Part shown: piece after piece, positions 1 to 6,696 of the stretch
How the letters are laid out: each line of letters opens with the position of its first letter
Position numbering within the stretch: the stretch's first letter is position 1
Made by a program: the position numbers and the translations under genes
Source: Planctomycetaceae bacterium
Lineage (GTDB): Bacteria > Planctomycetota > Planctomycetia > Pirellulales > Thermoguttaceae
Direction: 5' to 3'
Assembly (NCBI GenBank): GCA_015062085.1
Contig: SUVI01000094.1
Location: 1 to 16,735 of the forward strand
DNA: 16,735 bases
Notes under the pieces: model-generated
Seen by the model: only the letters and a program-made list of their open reading frames with translations
Told to the model about the DNA's origin: nothing
Database searches by the model: none

Positions 1-108
1 CGGAATCAGCCGGAGCAGCGGAATCAGCCGGAGCAGCGGAATCAGCCGGAGCAGCGGAATCAGCCGGAGCAGCGGAATCAGCCGGAGCAGCGGTTTCAGC
101 CGGAGCAG
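1..108 (-). repeat. 18-bp coding minisatellite (hexapeptide A-A-P-A-D-S)
   Basis: Five perfect 18-bp units occupy 1-90 and a variant occupies 91-108. Degenerate Ala-Pro units continue to about 165. The array is in frame with the transporter and encodes repeated AAPADS, with variants such as AAPAET. It lies after predicted helix 11, so it is either an extended 11-12 loop or a C-terminal tail. It continues beyond the left edge, so the copy number is unknown. Confidence 0.93.
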
Positions 109-1261
109 CGACTGTGACAGCTTCGGAATCAGCCGGAGCGGCGACTGCAGCCGGAGCGGTTTCGTAGGTGAACTCGGTCATCTGCGCGGGGTAGGTGTAC
201 ATGAGGTAACCGGCGAGGACGGAACCGCAGACCTGACCAACGCCGAGAACGAGAGTCGCGATGAGGCCCTGAACGCTGGCTTTCATGTCGTCGGACGCAA
301 CTTTGTCGCCGTACATGTAGGAGGCGGCATAGAAGAACGCGTAGGCCAGACCGTGGAGGCAGAGACCGACCAGGGCGAGCGAGAAGACCTGCTCCATGAA
401 GCAGAAGTAGCGGAGGAACCAGGCCGCGATACCGATGAGCAGCACGTTTTTCAGACCAAAGCGGGCCGCAAGGATCGGGAGGAGGAACATGAAGACGACT
501 TCCGAAAACTGGTTGATCGTCGTGAGTGCCAGCGGAGCAGGATAGCCGCCCTGCATGAGCATCGGAACGCACAGCGTGAAGAAGAGACCGCACGCCGGGA
601 TACCAGCCAGGAGCAGCGCGAACACGAAGACGAAGAACGCAGGTTTCTTGAAGAGCGCGAACGCTTTCAGACCCATGACATCGCCGTCCGCAGCGCCTTT
701 CGGCGGGGTGTTCGGCAGCGTCAGCGCGTAAACGGCAAGGAGGAAGCAGCAGCCTGCTGCGACGTCGAAGAAATCATTCGTGCTTCCGCCGCCGAAGAAC
801 GCCTGGATGAACAGCACGACGGCGATCCACCCCATCGTACCGAACATGAAAACTCGCGGCGCATTGTTGCGATCCGGGACGTGCTCGAAAACGATCGAGT
901 TCAGCAGTGCGATCGTCGGCATGTAGCACATCCCCACGGCGATCATCGCAAGAAGCATCGGCATGAAGGCCTCCTGTCTGCCGGCGAAGCAAAGCAGGAT
1001 ACCGGCGAGGAGGTGCAGGAACGCGAGCACTTTCTGCGCGGCGAAGTAGCGGTCCGCCAGCGGTGCGACGAGCATCGGAGCGAGAATGGCGCCGATCGGG
1101 ATCGCTGCGCCGATCCAGCCGACGTGATTGCCGGGGAAGTTCAGGACGCTGGAAACGTAGCCGGTCAGGGCGAAGCCGTAGCTGCCCCAGATGGCGAACT
1201 GGAGGAAATACGCAAGCGACAGACGCGGATACGCGGCTGCCACGGGGGTCTTTTCAGACAT
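1..1261 (-). CDS. MFS transporter, nucleoside:H+ symporter (NupG/XapB-like) family, 3' end beyond window
   Basis: Inner-membrane major facilitator, probably a proton-coupled importer of nucleosides or a related sugar compound. The 420 residues visible contain about eleven hydrophobic helices. The first is near residues 15-37, and the loop after helix 2 contains PLADRYF, the MFS loop 2-3 signature. The central cytoplasmic loop begins TLPNTPPKG, which resembles the LPxTPP loop of nucleoside-symporter homologues. Helix 11 ends LAGYLMYTYP and is followed by an Ala/Pro/Asp/Ser hexapeptide repeat that runs off the left edge, so helix 12 and the stop codon are not seen. The start at 1261 is supported by AAGGAG on the minus strand (1274-1269), seven bases upstream. 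The ybjQ-like gene lies 121 bp upstream on the same strand. The family call is fairly sure; the substrate is inferred. Confidence 0.82.
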   Translation of the reverse strand, partial: MSEKTPVAAAYPRLSLAYFLQFAIWGSYGFALTGYVSSVLNFPGNHVGWIGAAIPIGAILAPMLVAPLADRYFAAQKVLAFLHLLAGILLCFAGRQEAFMPMLLAMIAVGMCYMPTIALLNSIVFEHVPDRNNAPRVFMFGTMGWIAVVLFIQAFFGGGSTNDFFDVAAGCCFLLAVYALTLPNTPPKGAADGDVMGLKAFALFKKPAFFVFVFALLLAGIPACGLFFTLCVPMLMQGGYPAPLALTTINQFSEVVFMFLLPILAARFGLKNVLLIGIAAWFLRYFCFMEQVFSLALVGLCLHGLAYAFFYAASYMYGDKVASDDMKASVQGLIATLVLGVGQVCGSVLAGYLMYTYPAQMTEFTYETAPAAVAAPADSEAVTVAAPAETAAPADSAAPADSAAPADSAAPADSAAPADS

Positions 1262-1382
1262 GGAAGGACTCCTTTTTTAATTAATGGATGACAAAACTGT
1301 ATTTTGGTGGATGTGCGTGCCCTTTTTTACGTTTTTACAAACTCCGGGATGCAGATCACCGTCCGTCAGCAGAAGAGCTGAT

Positions 1383-1703
1383 TCACTGCAGTTCGGTCAG
1401 TTTCACTGCGGTACCGTAAGCTAGAACTTCAGCGGCATTCTGCACGACGGCACTCGTGGCGTAGCGGACATTCACGATGCCGTCAGCTCCCATTTGAGCC
1501 GCCTGCTCGCACATTCGGCGCGTCGCAATGGTACGGGCTTCCTGCATCATTTCGGTATACCCTTTGATCTCGCCGCCGACGATGGTCTTCAGACCAGCCA
1601 TGAAGTCACGCCCAATGTGCTTGGACTGAACGACGGCCCCCTGTGCGATGCCGAGGACCCGATACGAGGCGCCGGGAATGTTTTCGGTCGTGGAAATAAA
1701 CAT
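1383..1703 (-). CDS. YbjQ/UPF0145 family protein
   Basis: A 106-residue cytoplasmic protein that matches the YbjQ (DUF74, heavy-metal-binding-like) family over its full usual length. The start MFISTTENIPG, the segment VVQSKHIGRDF and the C-terminal pattern MGADGIVNVRY are all family-typical. Members form small oligomeric barrels; their physiological role is poorly defined and metal binding has been suggested rather than proven. The ATG at 1703 is preceded by AAGGAA, eight bases upstream. It sits between the mutarotase and the transporter on the same strand, with gaps of 146 and 121 bp, so co-transcription is possible but not shown. No signal peptide is seen. Confidence 0.87.
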   Translation of the reverse strand: MFISTTENIPGASYRVLGIAQGAVVQSKHIGRDFMAGLKTIVGGEIKGYTEMMQEARTIATRRMCEQAAQMGADGIVNVRYATSAVVQNAAEVLAYGTAVKLTELQ

Positions 1704-1786
1704 GAACGGATTCCTTTTCTAGGGATGTGAAACTGTGTGTGAAAATGAAGGGAGGCATTTTTCTGCAACCACCCGAACAAACGCTC

Positions 1787-1810
1787 CCAGCCCCTTCGAA
1801 AAGAGGCTGG
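1787..1810 (-). terminator. Candidate weak hairpin downstream of galM
   Basis: CCAGCCCCTT (1787-1796) pairs with AAGAGGCTGG (1801-1810) with one mismatch and a four-base loop. It lies 40 bp past the mutarotase stop. On the minus strand only a short T tract follows, so termination would be weak. It could also be a processing or attenuation hairpin ahead of the ybjQ-like gene. Confidence 0.35.
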
Positions 1811-1849
1811 AAGAGGCACCCGCTTTCAAGGCGCGGAATACTTTTTTTC

Positions 1850-3013
1850 CTACTTCGTCTCAAAACGGAAGACCGTGACGGTACGGTATTTTTCGCCCGG
1901 ACGCAGGATGGCGGACGGGAAGTCTTTCTGGTTCGGGGAATCCGGATAGTGCTGCGTTTCGAGGCAGAGACCGGAGCGTTTTCCGTAGGCTTTTCCGCCT
2001 TTTCCGACGAGCGAGCCGTCAAGGAAGTTTCCGCAGTAGAACTGGACGCCGGGTTCCGTCGTGTAGACGCTCATCTGACGTCCGGAAGTCGGTTCGTAGA
2101 GGACCGCGGCGGGTTCCATCTCGCGATTTTTGAAGTCTTCCAGTTCATGCGGCTGGCTCAGGACCCAGTTGTGGTCGTATCCGCCGCCGATCTTGAGCTG
2201 GTCGTAGTCCTGCTCGATCCGTTCGCCGATGGCGGTCGGTTTGCGGAAGTCAAACGGCGTGCCGGTAACGTCGCGCAGTTCGCCGGTCGGGATGAGCGTT
2301 TCGTTCACGACGGTGAATTTGTCGGCGTTGAGCGTCAGGACGTGATCCAGGATCGTCTCGCTCCCCGCGCCTTTCAGGTTGAAGTAGGAGTGCTGCGTGA
2401 GGTTGACCGGAGTCGCTTTGTCGGCGGTCGCACCGTAGAGGACGATGAGCGAATTGTCTTTCTTCGGCAGGATGTAGTTCACGACGACTTCAAGTTTTCC
2501 CGGGAATCCTTCATCGCCGTTCGGGGAAGTCATGGTGCACTTCAGGATCATCGCCTGTTCGCTGTCGAACGATTCGATCTCCCACATTTTGCGGTTAAAA
2601 CCGATCTTACCGCCGTGGAGACACGTGATGCCGTTTTCGTTTTTCGTGACCTGATATTTTTTGCCGTCGATGGTGAACTGACCGTTCGCGAGGCGGTTTC
2701 CGTAACGTCCGACCACGGCGCCGAAGTACGGGCAGGAATCTTTTTCGTAGCCTTCGACCGAGTCGAAACCGAGGACGACGTCGTCCATTTTTCCGTTTTT
2801 ATCCGGCACGACGATCGACGTGACCAGTGCGCCGTAACTGCTCACTTTTACGACCATGCCATTGTCATTGGTCATCGTGTAGAGTTTAACTTCTTCACCT
2901 TTGGAGGTTTTTCCCCAATCGGAAACGTCGATCCCGGCGGCACTGGCGATCCCGGAGGCCGCAATTGCTGCGATCAGTGCAAGGCTGGACATGAAAGTAG
3001 GTAATTTGGACAT
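1850..3013 (-). CDS. galM: Secreted aldose 1-epimerase (galactose mutarotase)
   Basis: Interconverts alpha and beta anomers of galactose or similar aldoses. The 387-residue product begins with a Sec signal peptide (hydrophobic LALIAAIAASG, likely cleaved after ASA at residue 25), so this copy probably works outside the cytoplasm, unlike the cytoplasmic Leloir enzyme. Catalytic positions of the family are present: His133 in CLHGG, His208 in NLTQHSYFNL, Asp280 in GGYDHNW and Glu352 in LETQHYPDSPN. The family ending PGEKYRTVTVFRF is intact. A longer frame opens at 3223, but the ATG at 3013 is chosen because AAAGGAG lies six bases upstream, the signal peptide starts there, and a strong promoter lies at 3083-3111, inside the longer frame. 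It is divergent from the exported hydrolase at 3689. Confidence 0.93.
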   Translation of the reverse strand: MSKLPTFMSSLALIAAIAASGIASAAGIDVSDWGKTSKGEEVKLYTMTNDNGMVVKVSSYGALVTSIVVPDKNGKMDDVVLGFDSVEGYEKDSCPYFGAVVGRYGNRLANGQFTIDGKKYQVTKNENGITCLHGGKIGFNRKMWEIESFDSEQAMILKCTMTSPNGDEGFPGKLEVVVNYILPKKDNSLIVLYGATADKATPVNLTQHSYFNLKGAGSETILDHVLTLNADKFTVVNETLIPTGELRDVTGTPFDFRKPTAIGERIEQDYDQLKIGGGYDHNWVLSQPHELEDFKNREMEPAAVLYEPTSGRQMSVYTTEPGVQFYCGNFLDGSLVGKGGKAYGKRSGLCLETQHYPDSPNQKDFPSAILRPGEKYRTVTVFRFETK

Positions 3014-3082
3014 TGAAAACTCCTTTGTGTGAGTAATTTTTGAAAATCTGATAAAATCTGATTTTGAGGACGAACCTTTCAC

Positions 3083-3111
3083 AGTATACCAGCAGATGCG
3101 CGGAATGACAA
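3083..3111 (-). promoter_or_regulatory. Sigma-70-type promoter of galM
   Basis: On the minus strand, TTGTCA (3111-3106) is followed after exactly 17 bases by TATACT (3088-3083). Each hexamer matches five of six consensus bases. Transcription would start near 3076 and give a leader of about 63 nt to the ATG at 3013. The same TATACTG box occurs ahead of the WD40 gene. Confidence 0.75.
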
Positions 3112-3133
3112 GGTCCTTCCCCGCCGAAACGAG

Positions 3134-3172
3134 AAAAAAATGTGAAAAAAAGAAAGAAAAAACGAAAAAAAA
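3134..3172 (-). promoter_or_regulatory. A/T-tract cluster upstream of the galM promoter (UP-like)
   Basis: On the plus strand there are A-runs at 3134-3140, 3145-3151, 3157-3162 and 3165-3172. The first three start 11 and 12 bases apart. The block lies just upstream of the galM -35 box and reads as T-runs in the direction of galM transcription. It could act as an UP element or as bent DNA. This is inference from composition and spacing. Confidence 0.4.
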
Positions 3173-3360
3173 GGCAGTGAAGTACCCTGACACGAATTTC
3201 TCGGAAAAGACGAAAAGACACAAATGAATTTTTAAAATTAAAAAATGTTCGCGCGATCCGTGTTTTTTCGTGCTTTTCGTGTTCCCTTTTCTGTATGGCT
3301 CGGTGCGTTTTCAGTGTATTCCGTGATGAAACTGGTACGCAGTTCCCGGCTGGACCTTTT
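3173..3360. other. Spacer DNA resembling a dispersed intergenic repeat
   Basis: No gene is supported here. The stretch has similar oligomers in opposite orientation, such as GACGAAAAGACAC near 3209 and TCGTGCTTTTCGTG near 3268. Its chance translations (HEKHEKTR, RLFREIRVR) look like those I associate with repeated non-coding elements in bacterial genomes. Whether it is repeated elsewhere cannot be seen from one window. Confidence 0.35.
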
Positions 3361-3372
3361 TTAATTTTTTCG

Positions 3373-3489
3373 GAAAGTTTTGAGAAAGTTTTGAGAAAGT
3401 TTTGAGAAAGTTTTGAGAAAGTTTTGAGAAAGTTTTGAGAAAGTTTTGAGAAAGTTTTGAGAAAGTTTTGAGAAAGTTTGAGAAAATTT
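3373..3489. repeat. 11-bp phased A/T-tract tandem array
   Basis: About ten head-to-tail copies of GAAAGTTTTGA start at 3373, with period 11. One copy near 3472 has lost a T and the last is degenerate. Each unit places an A3 and a T4 tract at nearly one helical turn, the arrangement that produces macroscopically bent DNA. The array ends about 30 bp before the -35 box of the plus-strand promoter. Confidence 0.9.
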
Positions 3490-3521
3490 TGGAAAATCTG
3501 ACGAAAAAAACGGTCCGACGC

Positions 3522-3550
3522 TTGACGAAAAGAATGCAAAAGAGTAAAAT
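3522..3550 (+). promoter_or_regulatory. Sigma-70-type promoter of the exported hydrolase operon
   Basis: TTGACG (3522-3527) and TAAAAT (3545-3550) are separated by 17 bases; each box matches five of six consensus positions. Transcription would start near 3557, leaving a leader of about 130 nt. The phased A-tract array lies immediately upstream. Confidence 0.7.
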
Positions 3551-3688
3551 GTGAAAAAGATCTTGGAAATTCCGTCCGCATACCGGCTCAAATTTTGAGA
3601 GTTCCTGAGATCCTATTTCAAGAAATGTGCCGCGGATCGGGAATTTTCCTTTTCGACTGTCCTTCCTTTCGACCTATAGGAGAAAAAA

Positions 3689-4516
3689 ATGCTTAAAATG
3701 TCTCGACGCATTGCGTTTTTCGCAATTTTGTTTACCTTCCTCTCGCTTTTTGCCGTTTCCACCCTTTCCGCCTCGGAATTTCCGGGAACCAAATCGAGCT
3801 GGAACGGTTTTGACTGCTACGATTTCAAGATCGACGGGCGTCCGGCAAAAGTCGTTTGTCCGAAAGAGCCTGCGGAAGGCAGACCATGGGTCTGGCGAGC
3901 CGTCTTTTTTGGTCACGAACCGCAGACGGAGATCGCGATGCTGAACCTTGGCTGGCACGTGGCGTGGATCGGAACGAGCGATTTGCTCGGTTCGCCGCAG
4001 TGTAACGCGGAACGCACGAAACTCTACGAAATGCTTACCGGCGACTTCCAGTTCAACGCAAAACCCGTTCTGCTCGGCATGAGCCGCGGCGGGATCTGTT
4101 CGCTGCAGTGGGCGATCGCCAACCCGGACAAAGTCGCGGGTCTGTACATTGACGCGCCGGTCTGCGACCTGAAGAGCTGGCCCGGAGGAAAAGGGAAAGG
4201 AAAAGGACACGCTCCCAGCTGGAATCAGGCGTTGGCGACCTACGGAATGACGGAAGCGGAGCTTTCCGACCCGAAAAACATGCCGGTCACGACCTGCCGC
4301 ATTTTGGCAGAAAAGAAGGTCCCGCTCTTCATCGTTGCCGGTGACTCGGACCGCGTCGTGCCGTGGGACGAAAACGGAGCCATCCTCATCGAGAATTTCA
4401 AGGCGGCCGGCGGAGAAGTCGGACTCATTCTGAAACCCGGTGTCGACCACCATCCGCATTCCCTCAAGGACCCGAAACCGATCGTGGACTTCATGCTTGA
4501 CTGCATGAAACGCTAG
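3689..4516 (+). CDS. Exported alpha/beta hydrolase (esterase-like)
   Basis: A 275-residue serine hydrolase of the alpha/beta fold with an N-terminal signal peptide (basic MLKMSRR, then a hydrophobic run to about residue 25). The nucleophile elbow is GMSRGG with Ser132. Likely triad partners are Asp221 in AGDSDRVVPW and a His in GVDHHPHSL (254-257). WVWRAVFFGHEP at 67-78 precedes the usual oxyanion-hole region. I recognise the overall pattern (WVWRA, GMSRGG, APVCDLKSWPGG) from uncharacterised bacterial hydrolases that often sit near polysaccharide-use genes; no substrate can be assigned. A Gly/Lys stretch at 166-173 is unusual. The start at 3689 has AGGAG (3678-3682) six bases upstream; the ATG at 3698 is too far from it. 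It is the first gene of a possible three-hydrolase operon. Confidence 0.85.
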   Translation: MLKMSRRIAFFAILFTFLSLFAVSTLSASEFPGTKSSWNGFDCYDFKIDGRPAKVVCPKEPAEGRPWVWRAVFFGHEPQTEIAMLNLGWHVAWIGTSDLLGSPQCNAERTKLYEMLTGDFQFNAKPVLLGMSRGGICSLQWAIANPDKVAGLYIDAPVCDLKSWPGGKGKGKGHAPSWNQALATYGMTEAELSDPKNMPVTTCRILAEKKVPLFIVAGDSDRVVPWDENGAILIENFKAAGGEVGLILKPGVDHHPHSLKDPKPIVDFMLDCMKR

Positions 4517-4518
4517 AT

Positions 4519-4671
4519 CTGACGCAAAACGCCGTCTGACGCAAAACGCCGTCTGACGCAAAACGCTGTCTGACGCAAAACGCCGTCTGATGAAAAACGG
4601 CGTCTGATGAAAAACGGCGTCTGATGAAAAACGGCGTCTGATGAAAAACGGCGTCTGATGAAAAACGGCGT
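4519..4671. repeat. 17-bp two-type tandem array (A4B5)
   Basis: Nine contiguous 17-bp units begin two bases after the hydrolase stop. Four type-A units, CTGACGCAAAACGCCGT (4519-4586, the third with one change), are followed by five identical type-B units, CTGATGAAAAACGGCGT (4587-4671). The unit ends are reverse complements (ACGCCGT in A, ACGGCGT in B), so A units can pair with B units. Confidence 0.95.
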
Positions 4672-4673
4672 TT
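4578..4673 (+). terminator. Expanded hairpin terminator between A and B arrays
   Basis: AAACGCCGT of the last A unit (4578-4586) is complementary to ACGGCGTTT at the end of the last B unit (4665-4673). The ordinary terminator at 5720-5754 uses the same stem. No good T-run follows (TTTCCCCCTTT), so efficiency is uncertain, and many alternative A-B pairings are possible. Confidence 0.45.
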
Positions 4674-4775
4674 CCCCCTTTCAGAAAAGATCTCCAAACC
4701 TTAAAGTTCAAAAGTCCCCCAAAATCCCCCAAAAACGAAACCTAAAAAAATTCCAGACCAAGGAACTGACTGATC

Positions 4776-5630
4776 ATGAAACACACATTCCTTTCCTCAG
4801 CCCTCGCGCTGTTTGCCGTCCTCTCGCTTACGCTTTCAAGTGCTGTTTTTGCCGGTGAGCGGGTCAACCTCTGGCCGGAAGGCAAAACACCGAATTTCGA
4901 GCCGCACCAGACTGTGCCGACCTACGAGATCTGCGTTCCGGCTGAAAAGAAAAGCGACACGTGCGTCGTCGTTTTCCCCGGCGGAGCCTACCAAGGCTGC
5001 TGCGACCAGCATGAAGGCGTCGCGATCGCCAATTACTTCAACGAAAAAGGCGTGACGGCGGTCATCGTGCGCTACCGAGTTTCCCGTCCCAAGACCGTTG
5101 CCAAGCACGTCACGGCCTGGCAGGATGCGCAGCGTGCGGTACGCACCGTCCGTTCCCGTGCCGCGGAACTCGGAATCGATCCGGAAAAGATCGGCTGCAC
5201 CGGCTTCTCTGCCGGCGGACACCTGACGCTCATGACCTCCACGACGAGTCAGACTCCCGCTTACGAACCGGTCGATGAACTCGATCAGGTCCCGTGCCAC
5301 GTCAACTTCGCGATCCCGGTCTATCCGGCCTACGTTCTGGAAGACGGAAATGACGGTCCCAATTCCGGAAAAGGGAACGATTCGACCATGGTCGCCGACT
5401 TTGCGTTTGACGCCAAGACCCCGCCGATGTGCCTCATCCATGGTGATCTGGACGTCTACTCGCCGATGGGCTCCGTCGCGGTCTACCACAAACTCCGCAC
5501 GATGAACATTCCGGCAGAAATGCACATTTACGCAAACGTGAAGCACGGTTTCGGCGGCATTCGCGGCGAGCAGCACGTCTCGGCGTGGCTGGACCGCGTG
5601 AAAGCCTGGATGACGGTCATGGGATTCTAG
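4776..5630 (+). CDS. Exported esterase, acetylxylan/feruloyl-esterase-like alpha/beta hydrolase (copy 1)
   Basis: A 284-residue secreted serine hydrolase of the Aes/BD-FAE-like group, whose members remove acetyl or feruloyl groups from plant polysaccharides. The signal peptide ends about VFA at residue 26. The oxyanion segment is FPGGAY (67-72), the nucleophile Ser145 is in GFSAGGHL, the acid is Asp226 in HGDLD and the base is His257 in KHGFG. The motif LWPEGKTPN at the mature N-terminus is typical of these esterases. AAGGAA lies ten bases upstream of the chosen ATG. No promoter is obvious in 4674-4775, so expression may depend on read-through from the upstream hydrolase. The substrate class is inferred from the family and could instead be another acylated sugar. 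Confidence 0.87.
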   Translation: MKHTFLSSALALFAVLSLTLSSAVFAGERVNLWPEGKTPNFEPHQTVPTYEICVPAEKKSDTCVVVFPGGAYQGCCDQHEGVAIANYFNEKGVTAVIVRYRVSRPKTVAKHVTAWQDAQRAVRTVRSRAAELGIDPEKIGCTGFSAGGHLTLMTSTTSQTPAYEPVDELDQVPCHVNFAIPVYPAYVLEDGNDGPNSGKGNDSTMVADFAFDAKTPPMCLIHGDLDVYSPMGSVAVYHKLRTMNIPAEMHIYANVKHGFGGIRGEQHVSAWLDRVKAWMTVMGF

Positions 5631-5649
5631 TCCCGGCGCACACGCACTC

Positions 5650-5700
5650 TGCCGGAAAACTCCGATCCACCGTGCGTACACTTTGCCGGAAAACTCCGAT
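5650..5700. repeat. Two copies of a 17-mer at 34-bp period
   Basis: TGCCGGAAAACTCCGAT occurs at 5650-5666 and again at 5684-5700, with similar intervening sequence (GTGCG/GCGCA-type) and a third partial unit after 5700. It lies just after the first esterase stop. The period is twice 17, the unit length of two other arrays in the window; this may be coincidence. Confidence 0.8.
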
Positions 5701-5719
5701 TCCCGGTGCGCTCAACGCA

Positions 5720-5754
5720 AAACGCCGTCCATTTTCGACGGCGTTTCATTTTTT
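5720..5754 (+). terminator. Intrinsic terminator after esterase copy 1
   Basis: A perfect 10-bp stem, AAACGCCGTC (5720-5729) and GACGGCGTTT (5737-5746), with a seven-base loop and a tail of CA followed by six T. It is well placed to end the transcript of the upstream genes. It contains the 11-mer CGCAAAACGCC (5716-5726), also found in the tandem arrays at 4519 and 9166. Confidence 0.88.
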
Positions 5755-5791
5755 CAGTCCGAATTCCCCTAGATCAGGAGCTCTCGACCCA

Positions 5792-6658
5792 ATGTTCCCT
5801 AAAATGCGTTTTTCGTTCCTTTCGTCTTTCCTTACGGCATTTTTTCTTTTCCTCGCCTTCCACAGTACTCTACTCTGTGCCGGCGAGCAGATACCGATTT
5901 GGCCGGACGGTAAAATTCCGAATTTCCAAGATCACCAAACCATCCCAACTTACGAGCTCTGCGTTCCTGCGGAAAAGAAGAGCGGCGCCTGCGTCATCAT
6001 TTTTCCCGGCGGCGCGTACCGGAAATGCTGCGATCAGCACGAAGGAGTCCGAGTCGCGCAGTACTTCAACCAAAAAGGCGTGACGGCCGTCATCGTGCGA
6101 TACCGGGTCGCTCGTCCCCAAAACACAGCCAAGCATCTTTCCGCGTGGCAGGACGCACAGCGCAGCGTCCGTCTCGTTCGTTCCCGTGCTGCGGAACTCG
6201 GCATCGACCCGGAAAAGATCGGCTGCCTCGGTTTCTCGGCTGGAGGGCATCTCACGCTCATGACGGCGGCTGCGAGTCAGACTCCCGCTTACGAGCCGGT
6301 CGATGAACTCGATCAGGTCTCCTGCCGCGTGAATTTCGCGATCCCGGTCTACCCGGCTTACGTTCTGCAGGAATGCAGCGACCGGCCGTACTCAGGGACC
6401 GGTGAGAATATGAAAATGGTCACCGACTTCACGTTTGACGCCCAAACGCCCCCCATGTGCCTCATTCACGGCGACGCGGATACCGTTCCGTCGTGGGGAT
6501 CCTTGGCCGTTTATCGCCAGCTCCGCACGATGAACATTCCGACGGAAATGCACATCTACGCGAAAGCGGGACACGGTTTCGGCGCCCGCAATGGCGGAGA
6601 GCACCTCAACGGCTGGCTTGACCGAGTGCATGAATGGATGATAGCCATGGGATTTTAG
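5792..6658 (+). CDS. Exported esterase, acetylxylan/feruloyl-esterase-like alpha/beta hydrolase (copy 2)
   Basis: A paralogue of the preceding gene. The 258-residue mature parts align without gaps at about 72% identity by hand count (73 differences). Ser149 in GFSAGGHL, Asp230 in HGDAD and His261 in GHGFG complete the triad, and FPGGAY is kept. The signal peptide (residues 1-30, ending LLCA) is unrelated in detail to copy 1. The pair diverge most at 192-211 (QECSDRPYSG region) and around the acid residue (DADTVPSW against DLDVYSPM), near where substrate loops may lie. The frame is open further upstream, but the ATG at 5792 is chosen because of AGGAG at 5776-5780 and the signal peptide; the 11-base spacing is rather long. 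A terminator separates it from copy 1, yet no clear promoter is visible. It converges on priA with a 38-bp gap. Confidence 0.86.
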   Translation: MFPKMRFSFLSSFLTAFFLFLAFHSTLLCAGEQIPIWPDGKIPNFQDHQTIPTYELCVPAEKKSGACVIIFPGGAYRKCCDQHEGVRVAQYFNQKGVTAVIVRYRVARPQNTAKHLSAWQDAQRSVRLVRSRAAELGIDPEKIGCLGFSAGGHLTLMTAAASQTPAYEPVDELDQVSCRVNFAIPVYPAYVLQECSDRPYSGTGENMKMVTDFTFDAQTPPMCLIHGDADTVPSWGSLAVYRQLRTMNIPTEMHIYAKAGHGFGARNGGEHLNGWLDRVHEWMIAMGF

Positions 6659-6696
6659 AGTCTGTTCAATTCAAATGGCTGGTTTTCGGGCCGTTC

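Noticed and set aside
353..1291. Long plus-strand open frame (312 codons) opposite the transporter
   Set aside because: It is the complement of a well-supported MFS gene. Its translation is rich in Arg/Glu/His with no domain, as expected for antisense of GC-rich codons.
1349..1390. Hairpin TCAGC-GCTGA after the ybjQ-like gene
   Set aside because: The stem is only five base pairs with no T-run; too weak to call a terminator.
1727..3004. 425-codon plus-strand frame opposite galM
   Set aside because: The minus strand encodes a complete mutarotase with all catalytic residues; the plus frame has no recognisable motif.
3361..3591. Minus-strand frame through the 11-bp array
   Set aside because: It stays open only because the repeat lacks stop triplets; the product is repeated KLSQNFLKTFS with no ribosome-binding site.
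3674..4732. 352-codon minus-strand frame opposite the exported hydrolase
   Set aside because: It covers a convincing signal-peptide hydrolase on the other strand, and its N-terminal part is translated 17-bp repeat.
5864..5881. Lipoprotein signal in esterase copy 2 (STLLCAGE)
   Set aside because: The residues before Cys29 (T-L-L) do not fit a normal lipobox; an ordinary signal peptide is more likely.
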